A DNA stretch of 64,000 nucleotides. It comes from Limisphaera sp. (GTDB lineage: Bacteria > Verrucomicrobiota > Verrucomicrobiia > Limisphaerales > Limisphaeraceae). Below, one piece after another: positions 40,639 through 50,060 of this stretch. Every line of letters starts with the position of its first letter. Position 1 is the first letter of the stretch. The notes beneath the pieces are model-generated. The model did not search any database. It saw only the letters and a list, made by a program, of their open reading frames with translations, and was not told where the DNA came from. Position numbers and translations under genes: made by a program. The stretch is taken from positions 124,001 to 188,000 of the forward strand of contig JANWVC010000013.1 of assembly GCA_025057755.1 (NCBI GenBank), read 5' to 3'.

Positions 40639-42090
40639 ATGGACGACACACATGCGCTGATCGAACAGCGAAAGGCAAAACTGGCGGCGTTAAGGCAAGC
40701 CGGGCGCGATCCGTTCCGGAACAAATTTTCGCCTACGGTGAGTTGTGCAGAAGCTCGTGCTCGGTACACCGAGGATTGGGCGGTGGCCGTAGCCGGGCGG
40801 ATCATGGCATTACGGGATATGGGCAAAAGCCTGTTCATGGATATACGGGACGGCAGTGGCCGTCTTCAAATCTACATCCAGAAAAACCTGCTTGGTGACG
40901 AAGAGTATGAGCGGGTCAAGCAGCTTGACCTCGGTGACATTGTAGGAGTACGGGGGAGCCTCTTTACTACCCGGACCGGAGAAATTTCGGTCCGGGCCTC
41001 CGAATGCGTCTTATTGGCCAAAGCGCTGCGGCCGCCGCCGGCGAAGTGGCATGGCCTGGAAGACACGGAGATTCGCTACCGCCAACGATATCTCGACCTG
41101 ATGGCCAACCCGGAGGTTAAGGAGGTATTTCGGAAGCGCAGCCAGATTGTTCGAGCCATTCGAGATTTTCTTCATGAACGGGGTTTCATCGAAGTGGAAA
41201 CAGCGGTGCTGCAATCCATTCCGGGCGGCGCTGCTGCCCGGCCGTTCAAAACCTGGCATAACGCGCTCGGCTGTGAATTTTATCTGCGCATTGCTCTTGA
41301 GCTTCCATTAAAGCGCCTGTTGGTGGGGGGGTTCGATCGCGTGTTCGAACTGGGCCGATGCTTCCGCAACGAGGGCATTTCGCGTCGTCACAACCCGGAA
41401 TTCACGATGCTGGAGGCCTACCAGGCCTATGGCGACTACGAGACGATGATGGAACTGGTGCAGAGCATGATCGCGTATGTGGCTCAAACCGTGTTGGGGA
41501 CACTGCATATCCAGCATCGTAACCCACAAGGCGAAGTGGTGCGGACCATTGACCTGACCCCACCCTGGCCGCGTGTGCGTTACAAGGACCTCGTCCGGGA
41601 ACGGTTAGGTCCGGATTGGTTCGATCTAGGCCGGGCAGAGCGTCAGACTCGCGCCGAACAACTCGGTGCGGAAATCGGCCCCAACTACGAAGATTTTGAA
41701 GTGACTCAGGCCGTGTTCGAAAAACTCATTGAACCGACATTGATTCAGCCCGTATTTGTGACGCACTTGCCCAAGGAGCTGATCCCCTTGGCGAAGGTGT
41801 CGCCCGAGGATCCCACCACGGTGGAAGTGTTTGAGCTTTGCATCAACGGACAGGAGGTCGCCCCTGCGTACACGGAGCAGAACGATCCGATTGAGCAGCG
41901 CAATCGCTTGGAACATCAGGCAGGAGGCGAGCAACAAAAACTGGATGAAGATTTTTTGATCGCGTTGGAACACGGCATGCCGCCGGCTGGTGGGCTGGGG
42001 TTAGGCATCGATCGCCTTTGCATGATCCTGCTTGGCCAGGAAAGCATTCGAGACGTGATCCTTTTCCCGCAACTCCGACCTAAGCCATAG
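40639..42090 (+). CDS. lysS: Lysyl-tRNA synthetase (class II)
   Basis: 483 residues from the ATG at 40639, giving the usual start DDTHALIEQRKAKLAALRQ. The N-terminal OB fold binds the anticodon (VAGRIMALRDMGKSLFMDIR). The class II core has motif 2 (RVFELGRCFRNEGISRRHNPEFTM contains it) and motif 3 (GGLGLGIDRLCMIL). It charges tRNA-Lys. The open frame extends to 40273 but overlaps the divergent fumarase gene and lacks family similarity there. Confidence 0.97.
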   Translation: MDDTHALIEQRKAKLAALRQAGRDPFRNKFSPTVSCAEARARYTEDWAVAVAGRIMALRDMGKSLFMDIRDGSGRLQIYIQKNLLGDEEYERVKQLDLGDIVGVRGSLFTTRTGEISVRASECVLLAKALRPPPAKWHGLEDTEIRYRQRYLDLMANPEVKEVFRKRSQIVRAIRDFLHERGFIEVETAVLQSIPGGAAARPFKTWHNALGCEFYLRIALELPLKRLLVGGFDRVFELGRCFRNEGISRRHNPEFTMLEAYQAYGDYETMMELVQSMIAYVAQTVLGTLHIQHRNPQGEVVRTIDLTPPWPRVRYKDLVRERLGPDWFDLGRAERQTRAEQLGAEIGPNYEDFEVTQAVFEKLIEPTLIQPVFVTHLPKELIPLAKVSPEDPTTVEVFELCINGQEVAPAYTEQNDPIEQRNRLEHQAGGEQQKLDEDFLIALEHGMPPAGGLGLGIDRLCMILLGQESIRDVILFPQLRPKP

Positions 42091-42605
42091 CCACCCCCCA
42101 AACCTTTCAGCCGCCTCATCCAACGCTGGAGGCCGATGACGCTCCTCTCGGACCGGAGATCACTTTCAGAGTGCGGCCCAAACGCATCCTCCGAAAACCG
42201 AGCCTCCAGTCAAAATCAGAGCAATGGCCTCGGAGCGAAGGCATGTCGCTGGTCCGGCTGGATCCATGCCCATCCCTGCCAACGCAATGATGCGGAGGGC
42301 CGCCCTGCTCCCACTGAGCTTTCCAACCTTTGGACCGATAGGACAGCTTCAAAGGAAACTGGTATTCTTTGCGAACCGCGGCTTCGCAAAGGCTCCACAG
42401 CCTCCGGCTCGGGAACTAAAGTCTGCGCTCCATGCAGCCAAGGAACCAGAGACCGAGCTTTGACCGACCCCCGGGCCGACTGATTTCCCTTGCATGAGCC
42501 AGTTTATGAGTCACAGTGCAAGGAGAAGACCCGGGCAGGTGATCTCTATATCCCTTGATCGAGGCAAGGCCCATGCCGGAGAGAGGTGCCCAGAGTGCAC
42601 GATCC
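42091..42605. other. Gap between lysS and DUF72 gene
   Basis: 515 bases. A minus-strand series of short frames is open but interrupted and not recognisable. No RNA gene or terminator hairpin is evident. Confidence 0.4.
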
Positions 42606-43322
42606 ATGCTGGGGGCCCACGTGCTCAAGGTGGGTTGTTGCGGCTTTGCCGGGCGGCAGAGCGATTATTTCCAAACATTCCGGCTGGTGGAGATTCAACA
42701 GACCTTTTATGAACCACCCCGGGTGGAGACCGCACGCCGCTGGCGCGCGATGGCACCGCCGGATTTCGAATTCACGTTAAAAGCATGGCAATTAATCACG
42801 CACACCCCTGAAAGCCCAACGTACCGGCGGCTGCGCATGCCTTTGGGGCCGGAGCAACGCCGGCAGTGCGGGCATTTCCAAGATTCACCAATAGTCCACA
42901 CTGCGTGGGTCCGGACAGTCGAGGTGGCACGGGCTCTGCAAGCGACGCGGATTATCTTTCAGTGTCCGGCCCGTTTTACCCCGACTGTCGACCATGTTCG
43001 ACAGCTGCAAAGGTTTTTCCGCAGCGTAGACCGCGCTGGACTGGATCTGGTGTGGGAACCTCGCGGCATGTGGCCGACAGACCTGGTGCGAGACTTGTGC
43101 GTGGAATTGGGTCTGACCCACGCTGTTGATCCGTTCCGTGGGCCGTGTCTGGCAGGCGAAGTGCCTTACTACCGCCTTCACGGAATCGGCGGGTATGCCC
43201 ACCGGTTCCGGGACGAGGAACTGGATGAGCTGAAGGGGAGAGTGGGGCGTGGCCCTGCTTACGTGCTTTTCAACAACGTGAGCATGAAGGAGGATGCCCT
43301 CCGATTCCTGAATCGCCTGTGA
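42606..43322 (+). CDS. DUF72 (YecE-like) protein
   Basis: 238 residues from the ATG at 42606 (ATG at 42573 also possible; neither has a clear ribosome-binding site). The TIM-barrel start VGCCGFAGRQSDYFQTFRLVE and E-QQTFYEPP match DUF72, with FTLKAWQLITH, LVWEPRG and YYRLHGIGGY as further family blocks. The biochemical role of DUF72 is unknown. It is shorter than many relatives but contains all the conserved blocks. Confidence 0.87.
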   Translation: MLGAHVLKVGCCGFAGRQSDYFQTFRLVEIQQTFYEPPRVETARRWRAMAPPDFEFTLKAWQLITHTPESPTYRRLRMPLGPEQRRQCGHFQDSPIVHTAWVRTVEVARALQATRIIFQCPARFTPTVDHVRQLQRFFRSVDRAGLDLVWEPRGMWPTDLVRDLCVELGLTHAVDPFRGPCLAGEVPYYRLHGIGGYAHRFRDEELDELKGRVGRGPAYVLFNNVSMKEDALRFLNRL

Positions 43323-43380
43323 ATTTTGGTGCAGGCGGCAGTTTGCATGCCGGGGACGGCCCCCCCGCCTCCATGGCGGA

Positions 43381-44007
43381 TCACGGCACAGGGCCGCTTG
43401 TGCTGCGGTTTTGCAAAAGATACCAAACCGCAGCCAATACGAGACCAGCCAAGAGAATCGCTAGCACGGTGGCAGCCTGCTTGATCCAACGGGCACGTTC
43501 GAGCAAGGCTTGCGTTCGCTGTCGTTCCGCCTGCATGAACAGTTCAAATTCCTTTTCAACGGAGAGGCCCTGGGGTGGCGGTTCGCGCAGTTGCAGGGTT
43601 AACCATCGCCCTTTCAGCGACTGCCAATCTTGCGGCAACAATTGCAGCGTCGATTCGTCAGCCATGCGCAGGCCACATCGGCTCCAAAACGGGGCTTCTT
43701 CCCGGGTCCAAAGCCGATACAGTCCGTGGTTGCGCGCGACCTGCTCTAACCTTTCCCACAACACGGTTCGGCACCGATCGGCTTCGGCATAATCTGCGAA
43801 GACTTCGCTGTGAATCAGGCCGTGTCCGCCCAGCATGCAAAGAGCCACGGCGCCGAGCATGCGGCCCTGGCCATCCTCGACCACTTGGAATTCGGTGACT
43901 CTGCGTTCCAAACTGGAGGCGTCTGGCAGTTGAGACTGCCAGAGAGATCGCAATTGGCTCAGGTCATCGACCGTTGCACGTCGGACCCGCAGATCGGTGC
44001 CAGGCAT
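43381..44007 (-). CDS. GNAT-like N-acetyltransferase with C-terminal membrane anchor
   Basis: 208 residues from the ATG at 44007, chosen because GGGGAGG lies 5 bases upstream; an in-frame ATG at 44076 would overlap the aldolase gene. The N-terminal 150 residues follow the GNAT order: VRRATVDDLSQLRSLW, FQVVEDGQGRMLGAVAL, HSEVFADYAEADRCRTVLWE, ARNHGLYRLWTREEAPFWSRCG. A charged helix (EKEFELFMQAERQRTQALLER) then leads to a single membrane segment (AATVLAILLAGLVLAAVWYL) near the C-terminus. A tail-anchored acetyltransferase is unusual. It lies 31 bases downstream of KDPG aldolase. Confidence 0.72.
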   Translation of the reverse strand: MPGTDLRVRRATVDDLSQLRSLWQSQLPDASSLERRVTEFQVVEDGQGRMLGAVALCMLGGHGLIHSEVFADYAEADRCRTVLWERLEQVARNHGLYRLWTREEAPFWSRCGLRMADESTLQLLPQDWQSLKGRWLTLQLREPPPQGLSVEKEFELFMQAERQRTQALLERARWIKQAATVLAILLAGLVLAAVWYLLQNRSTSGPVP

Positions 44008-44012
44008 GGCGA

Positions 44013-44019
44013 CCTCCCC
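44013..44019 (-). promoter_or_regulatory. Shine-Dalgarno site deciding the GNAT start
   Basis: GGGGAGG on the minus strand, 5 bases before the ATG at 44007. It sits between the aldolase stop and this ATG. Confidence 0.7.
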
Positions 44020-44038
44020 GACTGGTGTTTCGGTGGAA

Positions 44039-44698
44039 TTAGCTTGGTGGCCGCGCGGCTCGGGCTGCTTGAGCATAAGCCGCGGCCCTACGTTTCAATT
44101 CCGCCCAGTTGTTTGCAGCCAGGATGTCAGCTGAGACCAGCGCCGAGCCCACGCCAACGGCCGGGCAACCGGCTTCGAACCATGTGGCCAGATTCTCCAC
44201 CGTTACGCCCCCTGTGGGGATAAATTTCAAGTGCGGCATCGGCGCGCGCACGGAGCGGACAAATCCGGGACCCAAGATTTCAGCCGGGAACAACTTAATA
44301 AAGTCGGCCCCAGCCTCATGTGCCCATTGGGCTTCAGTGGGCGTGAACGCGCCAATCACGCTCACGGCACCCGCTGTGTAAATGACGGGTACAAAATCTG
44401 GGCGCGCCAGAGGCGTGACAACAAATTCCGCGCCGCTGCCCAACATCGCCCGGCACTGGTCCGGTGTCAACACCGTGCCGGCCCCAATCAGGGCATCGGG
44501 TTCAAACCGACGTCGCGCTTCCTCGATGGCCTGAAACGGCTCCGGCGTGGTCAAGGTGATCTCAATCGCTCGTATCCCTCCGGCCAACAGGGCCTCGGTC
44601 AGGGGCAAGACTTGCTGCCGGGTTTGAGCGCGTACAACCGCGATGACCCCTGGATTCGTCAACCCTTGTACAACTTCATCCCGCGGACGCATAAGCAC
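44039..44698 (-). CDS. eda: KDPG/KHG aldolase (2-dehydro-3-deoxyphosphogluconate aldolase)
   Basis: 219 residues, a class I TIM-barrel aldolase. Lys135 in ADFIKLFPAE forms the Schiff base and Glu46 in AIEITLTTPEP is the catalytic acid. GAGTVLTPDQC and FIPTGGVTVEN complete the signature. It splits KDPG to pyruvate and glyceraldehyde 3-phosphate in the Entner-Doudoroff or uronate pathway. A KDG-kinase-like gene is 3.9 kb away on the other strand, so the two could form the lower uronate route. Confidence 0.94.
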   Translation of the reverse strand: MLMRPRDEVVQGLTNPGVIAVVRAQTRQQVLPLTEALLAGGIRAIEITLTTPEPFQAIEEARRRFEPDALIGAGTVLTPDQCRAMLGSGAEFVVTPLARPDFVPVIYTAGAVSVIGAFTPTEAQWAHEAGADFIKLFPAEILGPGFVRSVRAPMPHLKFIPTGGVTVENLATWFEAGCPAVGVGSALVSADILAANNWAELKRRAAAYAQAARAARPPS

Positions 44699-45048
44699 GT
44701 GGCCTCATCATACAAAAACCCGCAGGCGTGTCGCGCAAAAAAGCCGGATATATGAATGCCTGCTCCGTACTGGCGGGATGTCAGAGTAAAAGGGCACCGG
44801 CCCAGACAAGGTCAACCCCCCGTGACTCATCACGTGCGTGGGATCGGTGTTGAAGTGACGCACCGGGTCAGCAACACCCGGCGCGCCGTAGGGCCGTTCT
44901 CGTGGTTACAGTCAACTTCCTGCGCCGAAGCCCCGCTTACGTCGTTTGGTCGTGCGTTTGCGTCCGGGCGTTCCGACGATGCCTGCCTAGAAACGATTCG
45001 TCCGAACCATATCGAAACAAACTCCCCAAGAAAGTCCGGCCGATGAAA
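44699..45048. other. Gap between aldolase and trigger factor
   Basis: 350 bases. A TATGAT hexamer lies about 12 bases upstream of the aldolase start on the minus strand and may be a -10 box, but no matching -35 is seen. No gene is supported. Confidence 0.4.
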
Positions 45049-46386
45049 TCAGGACCCGATGGCTAATCCCATTGGTAGTTGATCGGGGGGCACGTCCTCG
45101 ATTTGCGCGTGTTTCTGGAGAAAGTCCAAGACCTTATCGCGCAGAATCTCGTCGTAAATCTCTGGCAGCGCGCCGCGCTCCTTCAAGTCGCGGGCCAATT
45201 GGGAAGCAGGCACTTGATGCAGAGCTGCCAGGACAACAATGCGACGCGAAATTTCCTCTTCCGTCACCCCAATACCTTCTTTCTCAGCGATGCGCTGTAG
45301 GATGAAGCCGATCTTAACGCGGTCGCGGGCGCTGCGAGAGGCCGCTTCGTAAATGATGTCTTTCTCTTTTTCGATGGTTTCTCGGCTGACGCCTCGTTTG
45401 GTGTTTTCCCGGACGATTTCGTACACGGCCTGTCGGGTCTCGCGTTCCAGTGCAGAATCGGGCAGCTCGAAATGAACACGATCCAACAAATGGCGCAACA
45501 GTTGCACGCGCACCTGACGTTCCAGCTTGTGTTTCAGTTCGTTCTCCAGGTCACGACGCACGCCAGCCCGCAGTTCTTCCAAATTCTGCGCCCCAAAGCT
45601 GCGCGCCAATTCGTCATCCAACGGGGGCAACACTGCTTCCTTGATCTCCAATACCTCCACCTCAAAAGCTGCCGGACGACCTGCCAACGGCGGATGCGGC
45701 AAGTCCGGCGGAAATAAGAGGTGAATCGTCCGCCGGTCACCTGCACGGGCACCCAACAGTTGTTCGCCGAAGCCGGGCAGAAAGGACTTGCTATCCACGG
45801 TAACCCAAAAGCCGTTGGCTTCGGCCAGGCTACGCGCTTCTGGAGCCACTTCCAACAATGGTCGGCCCTCCACCGTGGCCCGATAATTGATCACCGCGAT
45901 GTCACCCGTGGCTGCAGGGCGATCCACTTTGTTGTATTGAATCCGCTGCCGGCGCAACAGATCCAACGCACGATTCACATCGTCATCGGTCACAGAACGA
46001 ATCTCTCGTTTGATGCGAAGCCCCTTGTATTCGGGCAATGCGAACTCCGGTTCGGTCTCCACCGTGAGCACAGCCTGCAATGAGCGACCCCGCCCGAACT
46101 GCAAAACTTCAATGTTTTCCGTTCGCAACAGCCGCAAGTGCTCATCTTTGATTAGGTGGTCGAGACAGTCCCGCAGCAATTCCCGGCGTACATCCTCTTC
46201 GATATCCTTCTGGAAGCGCCGCTCCACGACGTCCCGTGGGGCTTTCCCCGGTCGGAAACCGGGCAACACAGCCCGCTTCCGGAAATCGTGAATGACCTGC
46301 TCGAAGACCTCATCGACCTTCTGCGGCTCGACCTCCACGCGCACCAGTTTGCGACAGGGCGCAACGTTTTCCACCGAAACGTTCAC
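45049..46386 (-). CDS. tig: Trigger factor (ribosome-associated chaperone and prolyl isomerase)
   Basis: 445 residues. The ribosome-binding N-domain has the family signature LPGFRPGKAPRDVVE (near residue 41). An FKBP-like domain follows (GDIAVINYRATVEGRPL, LLGARAGDRRTI), then the long helical C-domain that cradles nascent chains. It binds ribosomal protein L23 at the tunnel exit. It is often upstream of clpP-clpX, but here it is a single leftward gene. Confidence 0.96.
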   Translation of the reverse strand: MNVSVENVAPCRKLVRVEVEPQKVDEVFEQVIHDFRKRAVLPGFRPGKAPRDVVERRFQKDIEEDVRRELLRDCLDHLIKDEHLRLLRTENIEVLQFGRGRSLQAVLTVETEPEFALPEYKGLRIKREIRSVTDDDVNRALDLLRRQRIQYNKVDRPAATGDIAVINYRATVEGRPLLEVAPEARSLAEANGFWVTVDSKSFLPGFGEQLLGARAGDRRTIHLLFPPDLPHPPLAGRPAAFEVEVLEIKEAVLPPLDDELARSFGAQNLEELRAGVRRDLENELKHKLERQVRVQLLRHLLDRVHFELPDSALERETRQAVYEIVRENTKRGVSRETIEKEKDIIYEAASRSARDRVKIGFILQRIAEKEGIGVTEEEISRRIVVLAALHQVPASQLARDLKERGALPEIYDEILRDKVLDFLQKHAQIEDVPPDQLPMGLAIGS

Positions 46387-46782
46387 AGTCTAGGTCCTTT
46401 CGTGATTTGGCACGCCGACCGATTGTTGGACCAGTGCGCTTTCAGGCGCGCCGCCATCAGCCGGCAGAAGTGGGCATTCTAGGCAGGGGCTTCGGAGCGT
46501 CAAGCCTCGAACGGGGACAGAGACCCGAGCGGAGCGCCAACTCATCTTAACTGCTTTTCAATTTGCTCGGTGTTTCTCATCTGTCGTATACTGCTTTTCC
46601 AATAACAGCGAGTCCCGACCGACCGGCATCGAATCCATATGAAACCCCTGAGACCCTCGTCGCGCCTGCCCATGTCCGGCCTCTGCAGGGAGACATCGAA
46701 TCCATCAAGCAGCCCGTTTTGCACCCAGCGTTCTTGTGCACGAGTCCACAGAGCCACATGCGCGCAACGGTCACGACCAAAG
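46387..46782. other. Divergent gap tig / AprA-like gene
   Basis: About 396 bases between opposed genes; promoters for both are expected. The frame of the AprA-like gene is open back to 46639, so part may be coding if an upstream ATG is used. Confidence 0.4.
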
Positions 46783-48210
46783 GTGCGCCGAGAGTGGTTT
46801 TATGCCGGAATGCTTCTGATGTTTGGTTGCGTTTGGCCCGGCCGAGCCGGCCTGCGGGAAACCGACTTCTCCCGGCAGACCGCCTTGGATCGGTACGTCG
46901 CTGCGATCGACCCTGCCTTTACATGGGAACGGGTCCAAACCCGCAATGCCTCGGCCGGACAAATTCACGTCCTCCGAATGATTTCCCAAACATGGCGTAC
47001 TTCAGAAGAGGTCAACCGCACGGTTTGGGAGCACTGGTTACTGGTCGCCGTCCCTGCACAGGTGGCTCATCGAGTCGGTCTGTTGTTCATTGGCGGTGGC
47101 CGGAACCGACCCGAGCCGCCGGCTGAGATGGATTCGAATCTGACCCGGTTGGCAGTCGAAACGCGGTCCGTCGTGGCCGAACTTCGCAACGTACCCAATC
47201 AACCTCTGGTGTTCCATTATGACGGACGAGAACGTCTGGAGGATGACCTGATTGCCTACACGTGGGACCAGTTTCTGCGAACCGGCGATGAACGCTGGCC
47301 AGCGCGATTGCCCATGACAAAAGCCGCTGTGCGAGCGCTGGACGTTATCGAAGCATTCTGCGCATCCCGCGACGGCGGTGGCCACACCGTGGACCGGTTC
47401 GTTGTGGCAGGCGCATCCAAACGCGGTTGGACAAGCTGGACCACCGCCGCGGTAGACGATCGTGTGGTAGCCATCGTGCCCATTGTAATTGATGTCCTCA
47501 ACGTCCAGGCCTCCATGCGCCATCACTACGCGGCGTATGGATTTTGGTCGCCCGCGGTGGGGGACTATGTCGCTCACGGGATTATGAATTGGATGGGCTC
47601 GCGGGAGTTGGATGCCCTGATGGCCATCGAGGATCCTTATCATTATCGCCAGCGCCTGAGCATGCCCAAGCTGATCGTGAACGCCACCGGAGACCAGTTC
47701 TTCCTCCCGGATTCCTCCCGGTTCTACTTCGAGGAGCTGCCGGGGGAAAAACACTTGCGCTACGTACCCAATGCTGATCACTCCCTGCGTGGTAGTGATG
47801 CCTTTGATACGCTCAAGGCGTTCTACGCTTCCATCCTGGAGAACCGACCGCGCCCCAAATTCCATTGGCGTCTTGACCCCAACGGCTTGCTCATGGTCCA
47901 CGTAGAAACCCCAGCTCGCCAGGTTCTCCTTTGGCAGGCTACCAATCCACAAGCCCGCGATTTCCGTCTAGAGACCTTTGGGACCCATTGGACAGCCACG
48001 ACCTTGAGCGGTGCCAATGACCAATACTCGGTCCGACTGCGTGAGCCCGCGCAGGGTTGGACCGCCAGCTTCATCGAACTTACCTTTGGCGGTCCCATGA
48101 ACGTTCCCATGAAACTCACCACGCCCGTGTTTGTTCTGCCGGATCGCACGCAGCATCAATTCGCGCCGGATCCTGCACGCGGGACCCGGACCGGCCCAGC
48201 CGGGCGCTAG
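46783..48210 (+). CDS. PhoPQ-activated pathogenicity-related (AprA-like) alpha/beta hydrolase, exported
   Basis: About 475 residues if the GTG at 46783 is used; this start gives a signal peptide with a basic n-region (RREW, then AGMLLMFGCVWPG). ATGs at 46639 and 46810 are alternatives. The body matches the PhoPQ_related family: the start ETDFSRQTALDRYVAAIDP, a nucleophile-elbow motif VAGASKRGWTSW, and FFLPDSSRFYFEELPGEKHL with a catalytic-type NADHS histidine. The family is named from Salmonella but its substrate is unknown. It is probably periplasmic. Confidence 0.88.
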   Translation: MRREWFYAGMLLMFGCVWPGRAGLRETDFSRQTALDRYVAAIDPAFTWERVQTRNASAGQIHVLRMISQTWRTSEEVNRTVWEHWLLVAVPAQVAHRVGLLFIGGGRNRPEPPAEMDSNLTRLAVETRSVVAELRNVPNQPLVFHYDGRERLEDDLIAYTWDQFLRTGDERWPARLPMTKAAVRALDVIEAFCASRDGGGHTVDRFVVAGASKRGWTSWTTAAVDDRVVAIVPIVIDVLNVQASMRHHYAAYGFWSPAVGDYVAHGIMNWMGSRELDALMAIEDPYHYRQRLSMPKLIVNATGDQFFLPDSSRFYFEELPGEKHLRYVPNADHSLRGSDAFDTLKAFYASILENRPRPKFHWRLDPNGLLMVHVETPARQVLLWQATNPQARDFRLETFGTHWTATTLSGANDQYSVRLREPAQGWTASFIELTFGGPMNVPMKLTTPVFVLPDRTQHQFAPDPARGTRTGPAGR

Positions 48211-48570
48211 GTGGTTTACGCGGAGCCTGCCATAAGCGAGCCCGCAACGGTTGCCCAGCCCGCCCTCAAGGGTGTTTTGTCTGTTTGACACGCTCTGTTA
48301 AATGCCCTGCCGCCTCCTTAGAAAAAGCGGAAGGGCAAGCCCGTTGCATGTGCTCCTGGCATTTCCGACGCACAGACACCAACTGCCAGCTCGGCTCAAC
48401 TTGGGGCAAACATCCGGATGCTGAGGCCGACTCGATGCTCAGGCAACGGGATCGTCCCGGCCGTCGACCGCGCGAAACGATTTCCGTTTGAATCCCGAGC
48501 GGATTCCAGCGCAATTTGTGAGGCAAACAGATTTGGCGGCGAAAGGCTAGTTACAACGAGCACGGCAGCC
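48211..48570. other. Gap before the sugar kinase
   Basis: 360 bases. The kinase frame is open from 48418, but similarity begins near 48571. A TTGACA (near 48285) lacks a good -10. No gene is seen. Confidence 0.4.
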
Positions 48571-49671
48571 ATGAGCATCCTGGCATGTAAACCAGCGGAT
48601 CAGTGTACTTACGACCTCGTGGCACTGGGCGAGATCATGCTGCGGTTGGATCCCGGAGAGGGGCGGATTCGGACCGCACGGTGGTTTCGCGTATGGGAGG
48701 GAGGCGGCGAGTACAACGTGGCGCGCGGGTTACGGCGTTGCTTCGGAATGCGAACGGCCGTCTGCACCGCATTTGTGGACAACGAGGTCGGCCGTTTGCT
48801 CGAGGATTTCGTCCTCCAGGGCGGTGTATCCACGCAGTTCATTCTATGGCGGCCTTTTGATGGCGTGGGTCGTGCCGCACGGAACGGACTCAACTTCACC
48901 GAGCGCGGTTTCGGCGTGCGGGCCGCGTTGGGCGTGTCAGACCGCGGCCACTCAGCGGCCAGTCAGTTGCGCCCCGGCGACTTCGACTGGGACGAAATCT
49001 TTGGCCGAATCGGCGTGCGTTGGTTTCACACAGGCGGCATTTTTGCCGGTCTGAGTGAAACCACGGCGGCTCTGGCACTGGAAGCCGTTCGGAAGGCACG
49101 AGAACACGGCGTGATCGTCAGCTATGACCTCAATTACCGACCCAGTTTGTGGAAGGCCGTCGGGGGACAAACCCGGGCACGTGAGGTGAATCGGCAGATC
49201 GCGCGTTATGTTGATGTAATGCTGGGCAACGAAGAAGACTTTACGGCCTGCTTAGGCTTCGAGGTGGAAGGCACCGATCCCCACCTGTTGCACTTGGATG
49301 TTTCGGCCTTTCAACGGATGATTGAACGAGTCGTGCGCGAATATCCGAATTTCAAGGCCGTGGCAACCACGCTGCGTGCCGCCAAGACCGCCACTCGCAA
49401 CGACTGGGGCGCTGTGGCCTGGGTCAACGGCCGTTTCTATCAAAGTCGCTCCTATCCGGATTTGGAGATCCTCGATCGTGTGGGCGGCGGAGACAGCTTT
49501 GCCTCGGGCTTCATCTACGGACTCCTGACAGGTACGGATCCGCAAAGGGCTGTGGAGTACGGTGCCGCGCACGGAGCTCTGGCCATGACTACGCCCGGCG
49601 ATACGTCCATGGCCACATTGGCAGAAGTGGAGAAACTCGTGGCCGGCGGCAGTGCCCGAGTGGAGCGATGA
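48571..49671 (+). CDS. PfkB-family carbohydrate kinase, 2-keto-3-deoxygluconate kinase-like
   Basis: 366 residues from the ATG at 48571. The ribokinase fold shows LVALGEIMLRLDP at the N-terminus, the substrate-binding Gly-Gly-x-x-x-N block (EGGGEYNVARGL) and the ATP/anion-hole signature DRVGGGDSFASGF with the catalytic Asp. The GEIMLRL start and the SYDLNYRPSLW block resemble KdgK, which phosphorylates 2-keto-3-deoxygluconate to KDPG. KDPG aldolase (44039-44698) would use the product. It is longer than most KdgK (about 310), with an insertion around residues 230-260. Confidence 0.87.
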   Translation: MSILACKPADQCTYDLVALGEIMLRLDPGEGRIRTARWFRVWEGGGEYNVARGLRRCFGMRTAVCTAFVDNEVGRLLEDFVLQGGVSTQFILWRPFDGVGRAARNGLNFTERGFGVRAALGVSDRGHSAASQLRPGDFDWDEIFGRIGVRWFHTGGIFAGLSETTAALALEAVRKAREHGVIVSYDLNYRPSLWKAVGGQTRAREVNRQIARYVDVMLGNEEDFTACLGFEVEGTDPHLLHLDVSAFQRMIERVVREYPNFKAVATTLRAAKTATRNDWGAVAWVNGRFYQSRSYPDLEILDRVGGGDSFASGFIYGLLTGTDPQRAVEYGAAHGALAMTTPGDTSMATLAEVEKLVAGGSARVER

Positions 49672-50060
49672 ATCGCGGCCGAAGATCGACCATGCTGAGG
49701 GGATCTCCCATCGCCGCTGGTCAGGGCATAACACAACCAAAGAACGACTCCGGCGCTTGCCACGGTTTACCATTCTGTGGGCCGCGCTGTCGCTTCTGAA
49801 CCAGCACGGGCCCCGGGCATCGCCTCATGCACGCCCTGAAGCTGCCGCTCGCAGAAGGGCGTGTGCAAACCACAGGCTGGGGCCACAACACAACAGCCGC
49901 GACGATTCGAATCGAAATGACGCTTCTCGAGCCTCTCTGGCCGGTTGAAAACGCCTACCGAGTGGCTTCAGCGAATCGGCAGCTTCCGAAAAGCGTCGAA
50001 AGGGGATTGAAGTCCTCCTGGTCAACTTCTATTAGGAATCCCCCGTTCGCTGAAGCAGTT
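49672..50060. other. Gap between sugar kinase and lipoprotein gene
   Basis: 389 bases between two converging genes. No terminator hairpin, RNA or gene was found. Confidence 0.4.

Noticed and set aside
42116-42628. Interrupted minus-strand frames with a HKLAHAREI stretch resembling a protease zinc motif
   Set aside because: The surrounding sequence does not match a SprT or other metalloprotease and stops interrupt it.
47038-47952. Minus-strand frame of 304 codons
   Set aside because: Antisense to the AprA-like hydrolase; Cys/His/Gly composition of a shadow frame.
48280-48310. TTGACA-like box before the sugar kinase
   Set aside because: No acceptable -10 hexamer at 16-18 bases.
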